Source: Stercorarius parasiticus (Eukaryota > Chordata > Aves > Charadriiformes > Stercorariidae). Taken from it: 64,000 bases of DNA. Location of the stretch: the NCBI GenBank assembly GCA_013396915.1, contig VWZL01002562.1, positions 189,068-253,067 of the forward strand, read 5' to 3'. Position 1 is the first letter of the stretch. Each line of letters opens with the position of its first letter. Positions 11,961 to 25,100 of the stretch are shown piece after piece. The notes beneath the pieces are model-generated. The model did not search any database, was not told where the DNA came from, and saw nothing but the letters and a program-made list of their open reading frames with translations. The position numbers and the translations under genes were made by a program.

Positions 11961-14929
11961 TGGTGGGGAACTGTGCCAGATGCAGTGGTGGTTCTGGAGA
12001 GTGCAGGAATGGATTAGAAAATTTTTCATCCCTCTGACTTTCATTTTTCAAGCACATAAAAAGGGAATCTCATCCTTTTCTTCAGGTGAGTAAATGAAAG
12101 GACTGCTTTCAAAACAGCTGCATGTAAATTCTCAATTTCTTTCTGTGTGTTTGGTCACTTGAAGAAAAAAAACCACAATCTGTCTGGCAGGCAGATGTGC
12201 TTTGAGAGACTTCTCTGTGCTTTCTCAGAGGGAAAATGTTTAAAAATGAAAAGAAATGCGCTAAGGGCCATACAATGCACAGTGCTTTATTAGCCATTGT
12301 TCTATTATATGACCCATCATTCTGCCTTAATACATGCACAGGAGCAAGTACCCATGTTTTAGAAATCGCAAACCTACGCTGTTTGTCTTGTGTTTTCTCC
12401 AGTGGACAGGATGCCATTATTGTCACAATTGCCGGTTATATTTAATGCAAGGAGGATACAAGTCCCTTAAAAAAAAAAAAAAGTCACTTTAGTGGTACTC
12501 TATGCATTTTATTCCTGAATATTAAGTTCCAATTTTTATAGCCTTAGCTCAATCTGTGGCTTCATAAAGCATCGTAAATTGGAGCTTAGCTTTACAGGCA
12601 AGCAAGATGATTTGATAAGTATGGGATTGCCCCTACTACATCAAATAACGTTTCCTCTCCTAGTACCCAGAAGCACTGAGTTATGGCCCTGGTACAGTAG
12701 CCAGCCAAGAGATATAAGAAGCCCTATGCAATTAACTTCTTGCATCTTGTCTTATTTTTTCCAAGGGGAAAAAATGAGAAAAGTTCTTTTAACCAGGTAT
12801 TTTTTTCCACTTTTACCTCATAGCGGAGTCAGCTAAGTGCAACCTCTTGTCAGCACAATCATTATCTATAATTTACATGCAAGAAGCAACAGAAACTTTT
12901 AGGATGAAATGAAAGTAAAACCAGAAACCTCTGCCTGTTCCATCATCCAGCCTTGCAAGTAGAGTAGCTATGTCAGTGACTGTATTAAGAGCTATTAAAA
13001 TGGCTTTGATGTATCGCTGGGTTTTGGTATGATTTTCTAGGTTTTATTATTCCTCTGACTATCATTCGCTATTTTTAAATGGAATCTACTATTATGGGAT
13101 ACGAGCAGTCTGTCCTTCAGAGGAGACTCCGCACCAATAGCCCTTCTGCTCATCTTCAGTGGTGTGTTCGGGGGAACGCTAACGATCCCCTGGTAGTTCA
13201 GTGTCCTAGCCACCATTTATACTATTTATCATCAAAGAAGATTCTGATATTCAAGGTTGTGTGCAGGCACAGGAGCTGCATACATAATGGCTCTGCTGTT
13301 TGGTGCCGCAGACCCGGAGCTGTGTGGGTTTACCTCCACACACATCTCCATCGCCACTTACGAACCACCGCTGGTGTCTTTGGCTCTGCCCCTGTTAGCA
13401 AGCAGTGTGGCCCGACGGCACCTGAGCTGATCTCCCCAAATCCTCTTCCTTGTTCTGGTCTTATTCTCTTTAGACAGACCACCTTTCTCCATTTGTGGTC
13501 AGGTAGCACTCGCTCAGCCCCGTGGGTCTGCAGCAGGGGAGGGTGTTGGCAAGGTTTTTCCACAAAGACCTGCACAGTGTTTTAAGGCTAATTCAATACC
13601 TGGGTGAGATGTAGTGGTGAGAAAAACAAAGAGATTATTGAGAAAAGCATAGTATTTAATGAACACTAAAATGTATTATTCCCCTTTTAACAAAGCCGCC
13701 TAAAAACTATTGATTTTTCTACTCGCAGATTTCTAATAATAAAAAATTTAAAGCCTTGCTATTATTCCCCGAAATCACATTTATTTCCAGTGTGATTGTA
13801 CTCATAAACTCACCATTTAGAATGATGGGACTCAGATCATCCAAATTAACAAATTCCTCTTCAAGTCTAACAAAACGCACCGTTCATCTGGGCCTGTATC
13901 TTGGGAGTCGGTGCTGCTTAGAGAGAAAAACAAGCCGAAACTGATTTGCCTTGTTCGGTGTTTGGCTGCTCTTCTTTTTCCCTCTGGCTCAGCCATCTTA
14001 ATGAACCCCTCCCCGTGCATACTTATTTTCATAATTCTATTTACAAATATTCTTATGTTAGAGCTCTTTGACCAAAATTAATGGTAATAGGTGGTTTTGT
14101 CCTTGCCTGTCACTCTAGTTAACCTCCCATTACACTTCTTAGGTCAAATCTGGAATGACAAGTCTCTAATAGCAATATCAAGGTACCTCACCCGGCCCTC
14201 GAGCCACTCTGTTGCAGATACATCTGCATTCATTTTTACTATTCATTTGGCCTTTTTTTTTTTCTTCTTCTTTTCACTACTGATAAGATGCCACAAAACG
14301 GCTTTTGGCCAAGCTGCTGGTTTTCCTTGCAGAGCGGTTATCCAGTGTATTGCTGGCAGTGCCTTTAGGGGAAAATACATAAGTTGGAAATCAAGCTTCC
14401 AAAAAAACAAACAGCACTTCTGATTAGTATCTCATATTGTTATCCTTCCTGCTTCATTTGTTTTCCAGATGGGCGAAATAAAGGTCAACAACCCTAGGGC
14501 AATGATCTGATTTGAAAGAAATGTGATTTCTGAAAGGGAAATTTGCAAAAATAGCCATAACCAAGAAATGAGAAACATTTTAAGAAATTGGCAGTTCAGA
14601 CTAATCTTCCATGTAGTTTATCTTCATGAATTGGTGATACTTTATTGTCCATGCAAATACACCGATAATCCAGTCCTGTTCTTCTTGTGGCATTTTAAAA
14701 TCATTTTTCTTTATTCAAATTTTGATATTACTATCATCGTGAACAAGGAGATAAAAGGGACCTTCATGCACTTGGTTACAAAATAGCCACATTGTAGCTA
14801 CTGTAGCCTGGAGGGAGAAACTGGAGTTGCCACATCCCCAGGCTGGCTGGAGACCCCTTTTCCTGGCTTCCCTCCCCTCCCCTTCCCCTCCTTGATCCAG
14901 GACATGATGGGATACTCTACACCATGGGC
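11961..14929. other. non-coding DNA, no supported gene
   Basis: Holds a 14-base A-run at about 12469-12482 and an octamer ATGCAAAT at 14651-14658. The longest open frame, 13079-13585 plus (168 codons), has no recognisable domain and overlaps an open frame on the other strand, so it is treated as chance. Confidence 0.6.
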
Positions 14930-15240
14930 TCCTCCCGCGTCCTTCCTGGCTGCTTGTAGAGCAGCGCTGCCCACCGCTCCTCCAGGAGGCCATCAGGTAC
15001 CGCACAGCCATCGTGTCCCGAAGGCCGCGAGGCGGGCTCCGGGCAGAGCTGTGGCCGGGGGCATCTCTGCGCCCCGCCTGGGAGCCCGGAGCCGCTGCTG
15101 GTTCGCGTGCCTGGCTCCTCCTAAAATCTGGGTCATGTCTCCCTCTAGGGGCTCGCAAGGAGGTTGAAACCCACCTTCCTCTGGCAGAGGAGGCTTTAAA
15201 CGCGCTGAGAGTCTCCTTTTGGCAGCGAGCCTGCGGCAGA
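14930..15240. promoter_or_regulatory. small CpG-rich island
   Basis: By direct count about 19 CpG dinucleotides lie between 14936 and 15152, and four more by 15235, in an otherwise AT-rich and CpG-poor neighbourhood. The core at 15001-15110 is the densest, with GC-box-like GGCGGG at 15031 and several CCGG words. Such islands often mark promoters or unmethylated regulatory elements. No known coding start is next to it; a 147-codon minus-strand frame over it (14715-15158) is arginine- and proline-rich, as expected for non-coding GC-rich DNA. It could instead be a promoter for a non-coding RNA or an isolated GC-rich patch. Confidence 0.4.
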
Positions 15241-18200
15241 GAAAAAAGGTGTTTAAGCTTAGGGAGGCTGTAATGTAATACGGAGCATGTACCCGTGGAA
15301 AAGACAGGTTAGAAGTTTTATGTTAATAAAGTTTTCCAGCATAAATGAAATTCCTGCCTCCTATCAGCTATGAGGAGGCTTAACTATAGGCTGACGCGTT
15401 TTTGCTGTATGGATGAAGGTCCAAGCGGTCTTGTCTTCGTTCTGTGCCATGCCTGTGGCACTGCTCCTGCATCCCCTGCATGTGCATGCTGGCTCTACCC
15501 TGCACCCCAGACCCATACCCATGGTGGGTGCCTGTCGCCCTCCTCTGCAGCATCCTTAGGCATTTTGGAGGTGGATGCTGCTGTCTGCTGGGGAGAGATG
15601 ATCTTCCAAAGGGTGCTACTGGGTGCTTTGCTGATCACTGATGCAGTTGTAGCATAGGGACAGGGGAGAGGATGGGGACACGGACATGGTCCCTCAGAGC
15701 AGAGAGTGAAGAAGAAAACTGGGTAGAACATTGGGCTTTTATTTCAATGTTTTGTTGAAATGGAAAACCAGAAGCATCTAATTGGTCTGATACAGTACTT
15801 AAACAGAATTCATCAAGGTGAATTTTGATTTTGCAGTTAAATTTGATGCTTTTGTGGAGTTTCTGGATAGGTTGTATTCTCTGTTTTTACAGTAACAAGA
15901 GCAGTGGGAATTTTCCCCCATTTAGTGGCCAGGCAGCCGTGATAATTGTTCTGTGCCACAATTGACCTGATATTGATCTGAAACTCTGTGAAGAAAAGAG
16001 GTCTAATAAATAAATATAAATCAATAAATTCAATCCAAATATAAAGGACAGTCTTCCTACAGGCACAAGCAAGAACTGCAGAAATTGAAAGGCAGCCCGT
16101 GCAATTTGAATGACTCTGCTGGTTTTGTGCAAGAAGTCAAGTACAGCTCTCAAAGACCTCGCTTTAATTAGGGGACACAGAGACTCATTTCGCAAACTTT
16201 AATCATCTAAAATTTAGACTAAGGCTTCCTCAACAGTCAGCTGGGAGATGGGATGAGTCATCTTGTGGAGGAGTGTGTTCATTAGCTGCGGTACATGATC
16301 ATCTGGGCAGTAAGTACCTACTTTTTAGATGGCCAAAGTGAGGTGCAGTTCATCTCATCCCTCTTGACAATTGCTTCATGGGCCTTTACAGCCACTCCCC
16401 AAGGAGTAGCAAAGAATCCTGTTTACCACAGCAATTATCTACATTGAAACGATTCCCTATTGCCTGAAAGTAATTCATCTTTTTTTAAATTATGGTTGTT
16501 CCATCAGCAAAACTAAGGATATCTATAAAGATGTAGTGGCAGTGTTGGTGATAAATAATCTAACAAATTTTTGAAAAAGCCAAAAACAATTTGGGTACAA
16601 TTATTTTTTCTTTGACTGCAATGTAAATCAGGAATAGCTCCTGAACACCCAGCTTGCATACCAAAGTCTTTGCATGCAGCTCTTATAACGCTTATGAGCC
16701 TTTGGGTCTTGCAGGATAACTTACTGATGTTATGAAACCAGGGTATGTCAGATGGGTGCAACCCCTACATAATAATTACTACTTGCTTGTTTATATCAAC
16801 CCTAATTGAAGAATATAGCTATGCTCAAAATGAAGCTGGAGGATTTTGCCGATTTGGGGGCCTGAGGATATCATATACGTGTCTGTGCTGCAAAATGAAA
16901 GACTTTGCTCCAATATGAGCTCTCGCAGCCTAATGGGAAAGATAGACAACTGACTGTAAAAGCTCCGCAATTACCAGCGAGTCAATCCTTTTTTGGTGTT
17001 TTTGCTGAATATGCGTTATTGCTATAAAAGCAATCTCCCCGTACCATGAGCCCTGCAAGATGCTCTGGCTTTGCCCTGAAGTGCTGTGTTTAGGTAAACA
17101 CTCGTGGGAGAGACGAGCCCTGCAGATGGTGGGGAAGGGGCTGTGATGCAGGTGCTGGGGGAATTGTCCTTGTCCCACCCCAGGTGCCACCTTCAGCAGA
17201 TCCATCCCAGGGAAGCAAATCGTAGATTCAGGAGATGTTTTACCTGGCCACTCATTTCTCTTCTGCCAGTCCCACGGAGAAGTGCTGAGGGTGAGTTTAG
17301 CTCTTAAATTTTCCTGTCTTTTATTTTGACTCTTCTGCGTGTGGGTGTTTTGGCTGAAGACTGGGATGGTGGGACTGTCCCTGGCTGCGAGGTCTCAACT
17401 TGGGGGTCCCCCATGGCTCCTGACTGTGCCCTGACTATTGAAAGAGAAGTATTAGAATTAATTTTACTCTCCTTATATATCAGCTAAAGAACATATTCGA
17501 AGGAGATGAAAATACCTGATGACACAGAATGGTGGGCAGGCGGTCCATACAGAGGGAAAACTGGTTGGGTTGGCAATGGCGGACAAATGTGCCTTGAAAC
17601 CAACCCTGACAAGTGGCGAGAAGCAAAGCTCCACCAGCGCGTTAAGGAGAGCCTGATTGTCTCTCCAGCACCAAGCAGGAAGGAGCCAGGCATTCACAGG
17701 GTCTGACTTGGGGATGTGTAAATAAGGGGTAATAAATATAAGCCAGAGAGAATGATGCTGACATTGCTTGAGGGATGGAGATTTGTTTTTAAATTTTTTA
17801 TTTTTAGTTATAGAAATTCGGGGCCAGATCTAATAAAGGGCTAAGTATCTGAACTGGGGTCAGTATCTAAACTGGGCTGTCCCACTCGGGTGTGACTTTT
17901 GCATCCAGGCCAGGCCAGGACAACGCTGTGGCTCAGCAGGTTGAGGGGACCCCCATGGTCCCTCTGACCGATCAGGGCCACAATAACCCTCTGATTTCAA
18001 TGGGAACAGAGTCCCTGTGACTTCAAGAAGGTGGCCCAAGTCCAATTGTCTCTGTCAGTGTTTTGTGGCTGCTGTGGGTGCTTTCTTAGATTTTCTGCTG
18101 ATTATGCTAGAGCAATATTGCAAGGAATTTATGCATAATGGAAATAAATCTCGCTCTACGAGCCACCTGAGAGGCAAGAAAAATGGTCTCTGTCAAGGAT

Positions 18201-19551
18201 CTACATACAGAAATACATTAAACAACAGCTCTCTGTAGAGCAGGAGCTCTGGTTTCAAATGTAGGGTTGGGGGAATAATGAAGAATAAAATTAGCGCTTT
18301 GGTAATGCATTAAGCCTTTTGGGGGGGTTTCACTGGCAGATTTTTATAGCCTTAAAGGATAAATGGTGATGATAATAAATTTTTCTAACTTTTGCACCGA
18401 TCTTCAAAAAGAAGATGCAGAAAGCTTTTCCTGTGCCGTTGTAGAGCTGGAAGGGCTGTTCAGCTGGGACTTCAGACCACTGTTGTAACTTCCAATTAGC
18501 AAAACATACATTAGAAGCGGCTGCCTATTGGGATGGGAGGGCTTCTGATGGCCATGACGAATGGCTGCGCACCCTGTGCTATCGCTCGCCTTTCTGTGCA
18601 GGGTCTTAACAGGCTGTTTGTGACTCGTACGCACAAACTTCATCAAGCCCCTGTTATCCATCAGAGGGGAGATGCCCTTTGGCTTGGGATTGTTTCTGTT
18701 AATGGCACTGCCTTTTCTCTTCAACCAGGAGAGACACGGTACTTCTTCAGTGACTGAGAGCTGACAAATGGTGTTGATAAAAGGAGTTTAAAAACAAAAT
18801 CGTAAAATGAAAGCGCACTCGTTCCTTTCAGTGTGTTAGTTATTACAAAGGCAAGCGTGATATTATTGAAGTGTGTGCAAGCCTCTTCCCGTCACATTTC
18901 TGTGGCTCTGGCTTTGTTATACACATTCTCATAAATTATTTTGTTGCTATAGCAATACTTTTCTGTGGGCCTAATCCTTTCTCATTTACAGTGAAGCCCT
19001 TTACTTTGCTCTCTCAGTGCAATGGGGCCTTTACGTTGGCAAATTACCTTCCAAATTACTTCTTCAGGTTACGTTTGCTTTTGCTTTTCAGTGCTAATCT
19101 GGATTAGGGAATTCTTAATTTGGGTTAAAATGGATTTGGAAATTCTTAGTAAAATAAGCGCTAAGAGATCATATCTGTAAAACTACTATATATATATAGT
19201 GTGCGTGTATGTAAATGTATATATATGGGTGTGTGTCTGTATCTTTGCAATCAGAATGGACCTTCTCATCCTATAATGTCTCCTGTATGGAGAGGAAAGT
19301 GGTGGGGAAAACAGAAACGTATGATAAGAAACTCTGTTTGCTCCACATTTACAGATCTCTGAATTGCATTCTCACTACAACCCTTCTCAGCATTTAAAAA
19401 ACATCTCTCAGTCAAAAATTTTTTCACAGCCTTGTGGCAGGAGGAGCAGAGGGAGGATCATGGGACGGCACAAGGCAGAGGCAGTGAGCTCTGATGGGTC
19501 CCAGCATTGGTGCCTTTGTTCTAATCCATAATTTTTCTTCTTTTTCTGTCC
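15241..19551. other. non-coding DNA, no supported gene
   Basis: No exon recognised. A short TA microsatellite lies at about 19187-19199 within a palindromic ACTATATATATATAGT. Around 18110-18160 a TGCATAAT POU-like word (18132-18139) sits in sequence that looks like a conserved element, though this is unproven. Confidence 0.55.
18132..18139 (+). promoter_or_regulatory. POU-homeodomain-like site TGCATAAT
   Basis: The word lies within ATTTATGCATAATGG. It matches the kind of site bound by class III POU factors, whose preferred sites are TGCAT followed by an AT-rich half. One short motif is expected by chance at this scale. Confidence 0.2.
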
Positions 19552-19605
19552 TTTTTTTTTTTTTTTTTTTCATCAGNNNNNNNNNNTTTGTGTGTGTGTG
19601 TGTAT
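19552..19605. repeat. low-complexity tract containing a 10-N assembly gap
   Basis: A run of 19 T (19552-19570), CATCAG, ten N (19577-19586), then a TG dinucleotide repeat (about 19589-19603). The round gap length suggests a placeholder of unknown size, not ten measured bases. Any open frame crossing this interval contains undetermined residues and is meaningless. Confidence 0.95.
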
Positions 19606-22132
19606 ACATGTGTATGTTTTTTACAGTGTTCACAGACCCGGGAACTTCTGTCCCTCAGGCTGGGTCTTTGCAACTCTTAGCTGTGTGGTTCATGGAGCCG
19701 CAAGAGGGGTGACAAGATTTAAATGCCAAAATAGATACTTATGATTGTATATGTGTACGAAAGTCAGGTTTAAGGCAAAAGGATTAACTTGTTTGCTTTG
19801 TATTAAGTAATATGTATTAAATCATGTTCTCTTATATTAATTTTTAAATGGACAAATTTAGGAATGAGACCAGGCTCTGGATGATCTTTCCTTAATACCC
19901 TAAAAGAGTAATTATAATGCCAGCTATGTTGCCACAAGCACGCAAAATTAGTAATCATGAAAGGTTAATAAATATAATTCAAGTTATTGAGCAGCAGAAA
20001 GCTGCTATTGAAAGGCAACAACAGGCTGGATTCTGGTACTATTACTTCAAGTGAAAGCATTTAAAGTCCAGCACTGAATTCATTCCAAAAGTCTGAAATT
20101 CAGCCAGAGGGTCTTTGGTTAGTGGCAAGGGGTGCCGATCAACCACAACCGCCTCGTTAGGCTCACACAGATTGGCACGCATTTGAATTCAGCCAATTTA
20201 TTCATGGTTGCTCCTACAGGCAGATCTATTCAGATACACCAACTCTTTCAACTATTCCCATTTGGGTAAAAGCTTTCAGCTCCTCCAGCCTTCCTAGCTG
20301 ACAGATGCAGGTGTCTTAGCTTCTGCTGCACTGCTTCAACACCCTCATGCACTTCTTCTTTTATGAATAAGGCCCCTCCTACAGTGAAGCGAAACCCTGA
20401 TGTCTCCCTGTTTGAGCGCTCCCTGTGACAGTGGGGTAGGATGGAAGAGGTGGATGCAGTATGGATGAGAGCTATAGGCATAAGGAAGAATAATGAATTT
20501 CTCGGTTTAAGAAAGAGAAAATGCACAGGGAGTCTATGAGTTACAGGGTTTTTTCCCCCTGAAGTCTGTTATTTCTATCTTCCTCTGACTTTAAAGAAAA
20601 ATAGCAGGATTTATGGATAGAGAAACAGACTCCCATAGTGGCTGGTGAGACCATCTCTGGATCCACTGTGGCCTTCTCTGGAGATCTTAAATTTCCTTGT
20701 CTTCAAAACTCTATTTGTTATTTAAGCTCGTAGGATGTTCCCACTGTGTATACAGAATACAGTTTTAACTTACTGTTTTAAGTATAATTGGAGAGAACTA
20801 TCATTGATATCTATTGTAATAATTTCCCTGAAGGGCTGCATGACTGGTGTACGCTTTGACGAATCTCTGGATATTTGTCTTTTTCCTTTCCCCCCACAGA
20901 TGATGATGTTTGCTTTTTGTTCCTAAAATCTTATCATTTGGACATTTTATACAAGGTTTAAATATTGTTTTAGTTTGGGGGAAAAAAAAAGTAAAAGCAG
21001 GTATATTGATATTCCAGAGAAATTATTATTTGCATTCATTTCTCTCCTTTTACGATGATGGGTTGTCTGGCTTTCTCTTCTCGATGTTATATATACACTG
21101 AGTGAGGGAGCTGCAGAGACCGAATTGCTTTTGAGGGTTGGAGATCACACACACCATGTGTGTCAGATCCTGGATCTGAATTATCATAATGACCCAAAGC
21201 CCTTTCTGAGGTGGTACAAACAGGTTAAGCAAACAAAAAATTGTGCCGAGCTCATACCTGAAGTCCTTTTGTTAAATTTCCGCTCAATGTTTGCCCAGGC
21301 TCCCATGATACCTGACCTCATATCCATCTCCATCGAGTACCTTGATAATACTTTAGTAAACTTGGTGCTCTGAATTGTCTTTCTAGAATAAGATTTCCAA
21401 ATATACATTTTTGGTCAATGTTTTAGCAGTCTTTTTTTTTTTTTTTTCATACTGAGTGTTACATGTATTGAATACTAATTTTTGATGACCAATCAATTTT
21501 TATCATGGTCATATAACCAAAATAAGATAAACATCATTTTTTTGTTGTTTGTTTCCCAATGCAACAAATCAATTTTATATTTTGAGTAGGAAGCAAACTA
21601 ACTGAAGCTAGGAGAAACATAGATAACTATGTATCTTTGATAGGCCACAAAAATAAAGATATCTCACAGCTTTTTAATCATGGATTCTCAAGGTCTACAT
21701 TTAATATCTGGGACTTAACATAATTAATTTCATAGCAGAATTTGTCATCAAATTCATTAATTTTTGTCAGAAAGCAAGTGATAAATTGTTCTGGATAAAT
21801 AATCATCCATCTCTGCCATTGTCGAGAGAACAGCTCTAAGCTGGGCTTTGGGGCATTGGGAGTCTTCCTGCATCCAGACTTGTTAGCTGGAGGCGTTGGT
21901 GCCCAGTGTCCGTCTCCGCAGCCACCTTAGGCAGCTCCGGCTGCTCCAGCTGCAGGTAATCTCACACCTTACCGGACAGCGGGACATCTTCTGACAAACC
22001 ACGGGAAAACCGCCCAACGTAGTTGAAGTCATCACAGAATGGTGTATCTTGATCTGATCTTCTCTTACCTCTGAGCAATGAATACATATGTATGTTGCAT
22101 TATTTATTCTCTATCAGCAAAATATAGGCCAG

Positions 22133-22147
22133 CTTTGAAATGCAAAT
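22133..22147 (+). promoter_or_regulatory. PORE-like palindromic octamer element
   Basis: CTTTGAAATGCAAAT matches the palindromic Oct-factor recognition element (ATTTGAAATGCAAAT, as I remember it) at 14 of 15 positions and contains a perfect octamer ATGCAAAT (22140-22147). PORE sites bind POU factors such as Oct4 as dimers. The match is seen directly; activity is inference. Confidence 0.35.
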
Positions 22148-22177
22148 AAGCTTCCTCATCTACCAGCCAAAGCAAGC

Positions 22178-22194
22178 GGTAGATTGAATCTACC
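22178..22194. repeat. short perfect inverted repeat GGTAGATT/AATCTACC
   Basis: Two 8-base arms around a single G form GGTAGATTGAATCTACC, thirty bases after the PORE-like site. It could be a dimer binding site or a chance palindrome. Confidence 0.6.
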
Positions 22195-25100
22195 AAAATG
22201 TACCGTTTTGTTGTTCAGGCAGTTTCATTACCACCGGCAAGCCAAGCTCACTGAGATATGGTGCTTTTCTTTGTGACTTCCAATGGAAAACAATCTCTGC
22301 TTTTCATTTGTTCTCCTCCTCCTGAAGTTTCAGGTTTTCTCCAGGTACCCTTTGCTGGTCTCCGTTTATCATGAAATCGGTATATGTTTCCACAGGGCAA
22401 TCCCAGCCATGCGCTGCATCTGCTCCCTGAAGTCTCATACGACGACGTGCTCTCAAACACTAACAATTTTCAGGTGGCGTGGCAATGTGTTCTGCACATG
22501 GTCTAAATTGGGGCTTTTCACACAGCCATCACATTTGCTTAGGAAGAGAGTTCCTTTCCAGAGCAGAAACACAACATTATCCTTTCTAGTGCCATCTGGT
22601 AAGAATAAACGCTGTAGCAGAGTAAATCTATTGTCCCTTTACATCCAGGCAGAAGTTCCCACCTTATTGCCCCTGAAAACATGTCTCCTGTAATGGCCAT
22701 CAAACAGATTTCCAACACGTGCAGACAAGCCGGTGAGTGTTATTTTGATTCCGTGGTAACTTGAGCAAAGAGTAAGGGAATGCGACAAAGATGGAAGATG
22801 ATCTTGCTAACAAATGTGAATATTGGAGAAGAGGGAAAATATATCCAGTAGAGCAGGTAAAGACAGATCATGAAAATACTGGACTTGAATCTGTATGCAC
22901 AGCTTTCCAGCCTTGCGGCTCAGTGATCTAAGAGAAAAATCAGCTCCCCCCATGAATCTTTTTTTACTCCTAAAACAAAATTATTTGTCAGTATTATCAC
23001 ATCAAAAATAGTTGTGTCATACTCCTATCCCCAAGTGCTTAACTTCACTGTCCCAAACTTTTGGTTACATAACTTTAAATACAGTATAGAGAGCCTTCTC
23101 GGGGAAAATCAATTTTTATAGCCCTGTTCCTTTACCGTCCTCCATCCTGGGTGGTATTCTTGGCTGAAATTCCCAAGGAATGTCAAAATGTGATTGTATT
23201 TACATTTGACGGTCCTGATCTTCAATCTGCAAGTGTCCAGCTATGAGGCTGGATCCCTGCAGGCGCGTGCCGCTGGTGGCAGCAGAGAGGAGCTCATCCA
23301 GCTGGGTCTGCAGGGCAGGGTACCTGCAAAACCCCTTCCCTCACCAGTGACATGCTGCCAAAGCGGGGTGCGGAGAAGCAAACTGGGTAATGCTGCAGCT
23401 CTGTACCACACCGCAGTTTAGTCCCAGAAATGAAAAATGCTTGGCAGTTAGAACAAGAGAGGAATTAGAGAATGCAGATTTATTAATCCCGGTTGTTCAA
23501 ATTCCAGCTCAGATAACATGTCTTTTTCCACAAGCTAAGATTTTTATGTTAACACTTCTCTTTTGGAAGTGTCTGGAATATTTTTCTATTACTTAGTTGT
23601 TCATGCTGAGCAATTGATTTTTTTTCTTGGCTCTAATCAGATGTTATTGCTTTCTCTTAATTTAGTTTTATAGCAGTTTAATGGATGCTGTTCCTAAATG
23701 GAAGAAAAAAATCCAGAGGATTTAAGGAGCTAGAAAAACCGTTGGAATCTGATTTGTGGCATATTTCAGGTAGGAGGGGACAACTACTGCTAGCTCTCTC
23801 TCTTTGGTAAGGCTACACAGCACTACAGATGACATCATTTAGTCAGTTAAAAATCATTCTGAAGCAAAACCGATTTCCAGATGTTTCTCTAATTTTGCAG
23901 GACGTGGAACTGTGAACAGTCATATAACTTTATCCCTTTTGCTTCCTGAGTTTTCAGAGAGAGAAACAGATAAAAAGATTGTGGGGGGAGAAAAAACAAC
24001 CCAAACTATACCACTGCTGCATGATAATTTTTGCAAGTGAAAACTCTGGGCTAAATATGTTTATTGTGCGTGGGGGCCAAAGAAAAAGGGGGCAAGGCGC
24101 AAGAGGAAGGCCTGGGAGTGCAATCATTGCACTGAAGAGGGAGATTAATCGTGCTTCCTGCCAAAGCTCAGTTTTGGTAAAGTCAAGTGTTGGAAACCTC
24201 TCTGCGGAGAGAAATTTGTTTAATAATTATCATTTTCCCTATAGCTGTCTCTGATTGAGGCTGTGAGATTGAGATCTGTCAGCAAAAAGGTTTTTGCTTT
24301 TAAAATCAATTTTTACTTGCTGAAGAACAAGCTCCTGCTTTGCAGTACTTTCTAACCCTAAGTGAGAATCTAATATATTGTCTCCAAAAATACTGTTTCT
24401 AGGACTATGAATTAAATCCTCAATAAAATTTTGATAAAGATCTTGAAGCTTCAACTTTAGAAATCATGTACTTATTAAGACTTCTCATACTAGATGTTAA
24501 ACACAATATTGACATCCAGTAATTATTTTATCCATGATAGCCTTCAATTCTTTTCTGCTAATTAGCGCTGCAGTATTCACTTTTGCCTGTCATAGAAATA
24601 AATAGAGAAGATACCATTAGATTTTATTGTGGTTTTTTTTACATGGTTTTCACGTCCATTTTTCATCCATTTAATACTGGAAAATGTATTGAGCTGTGTA
24701 AACTTGCCAGTCGCCCCAACATATACCCTGCAACAACCCTTTTTTTGGGGGAGAAAAAATTTAGCTCCAATCTCCCCAGGCAGTACTGACTGTAAATTAG
24801 TCCATGCTCAGTTTGAGTGACTTGCTGCTGTCGCTACTTTAATTTCTCACATGACTGTTGAATGGAAAACCGAGTGGATTTTTAACATCTCTAATTTGTA
24901 CTTACCAATTAAGAACCAATAAGATCTGTTCGTGTGGTTGCAACACTGTTTGGAAAAGACCCAATATAGCCTTTTTCTATATTTTTTCCGTAAATGTCAT
25001 TTTACATTGATATAGTCTGTTTTTCTTGAAGCAGCTCCTGTGTTTTTTTGTTGGTTCTTTGGATTAGACTGGCTGTTATGAATTTGACAACAGTTATCAA

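Noticed and set aside
13079..13585. 168-codon open frame on the plus strand, the longest in the window
   Set aside because: No recognisable domain, an overlapping open frame on the opposite strand, and no splice or promoter context; length is compatible with chance in locally GC-richer DNA.
14715..15158. 147-codon Arg/Pro-rich frame on the minus strand
   Set aside because: It covers the CpG-rich island, where stop codons are rare; composition and lack of family resemblance indicate non-coding GC-rich DNA.
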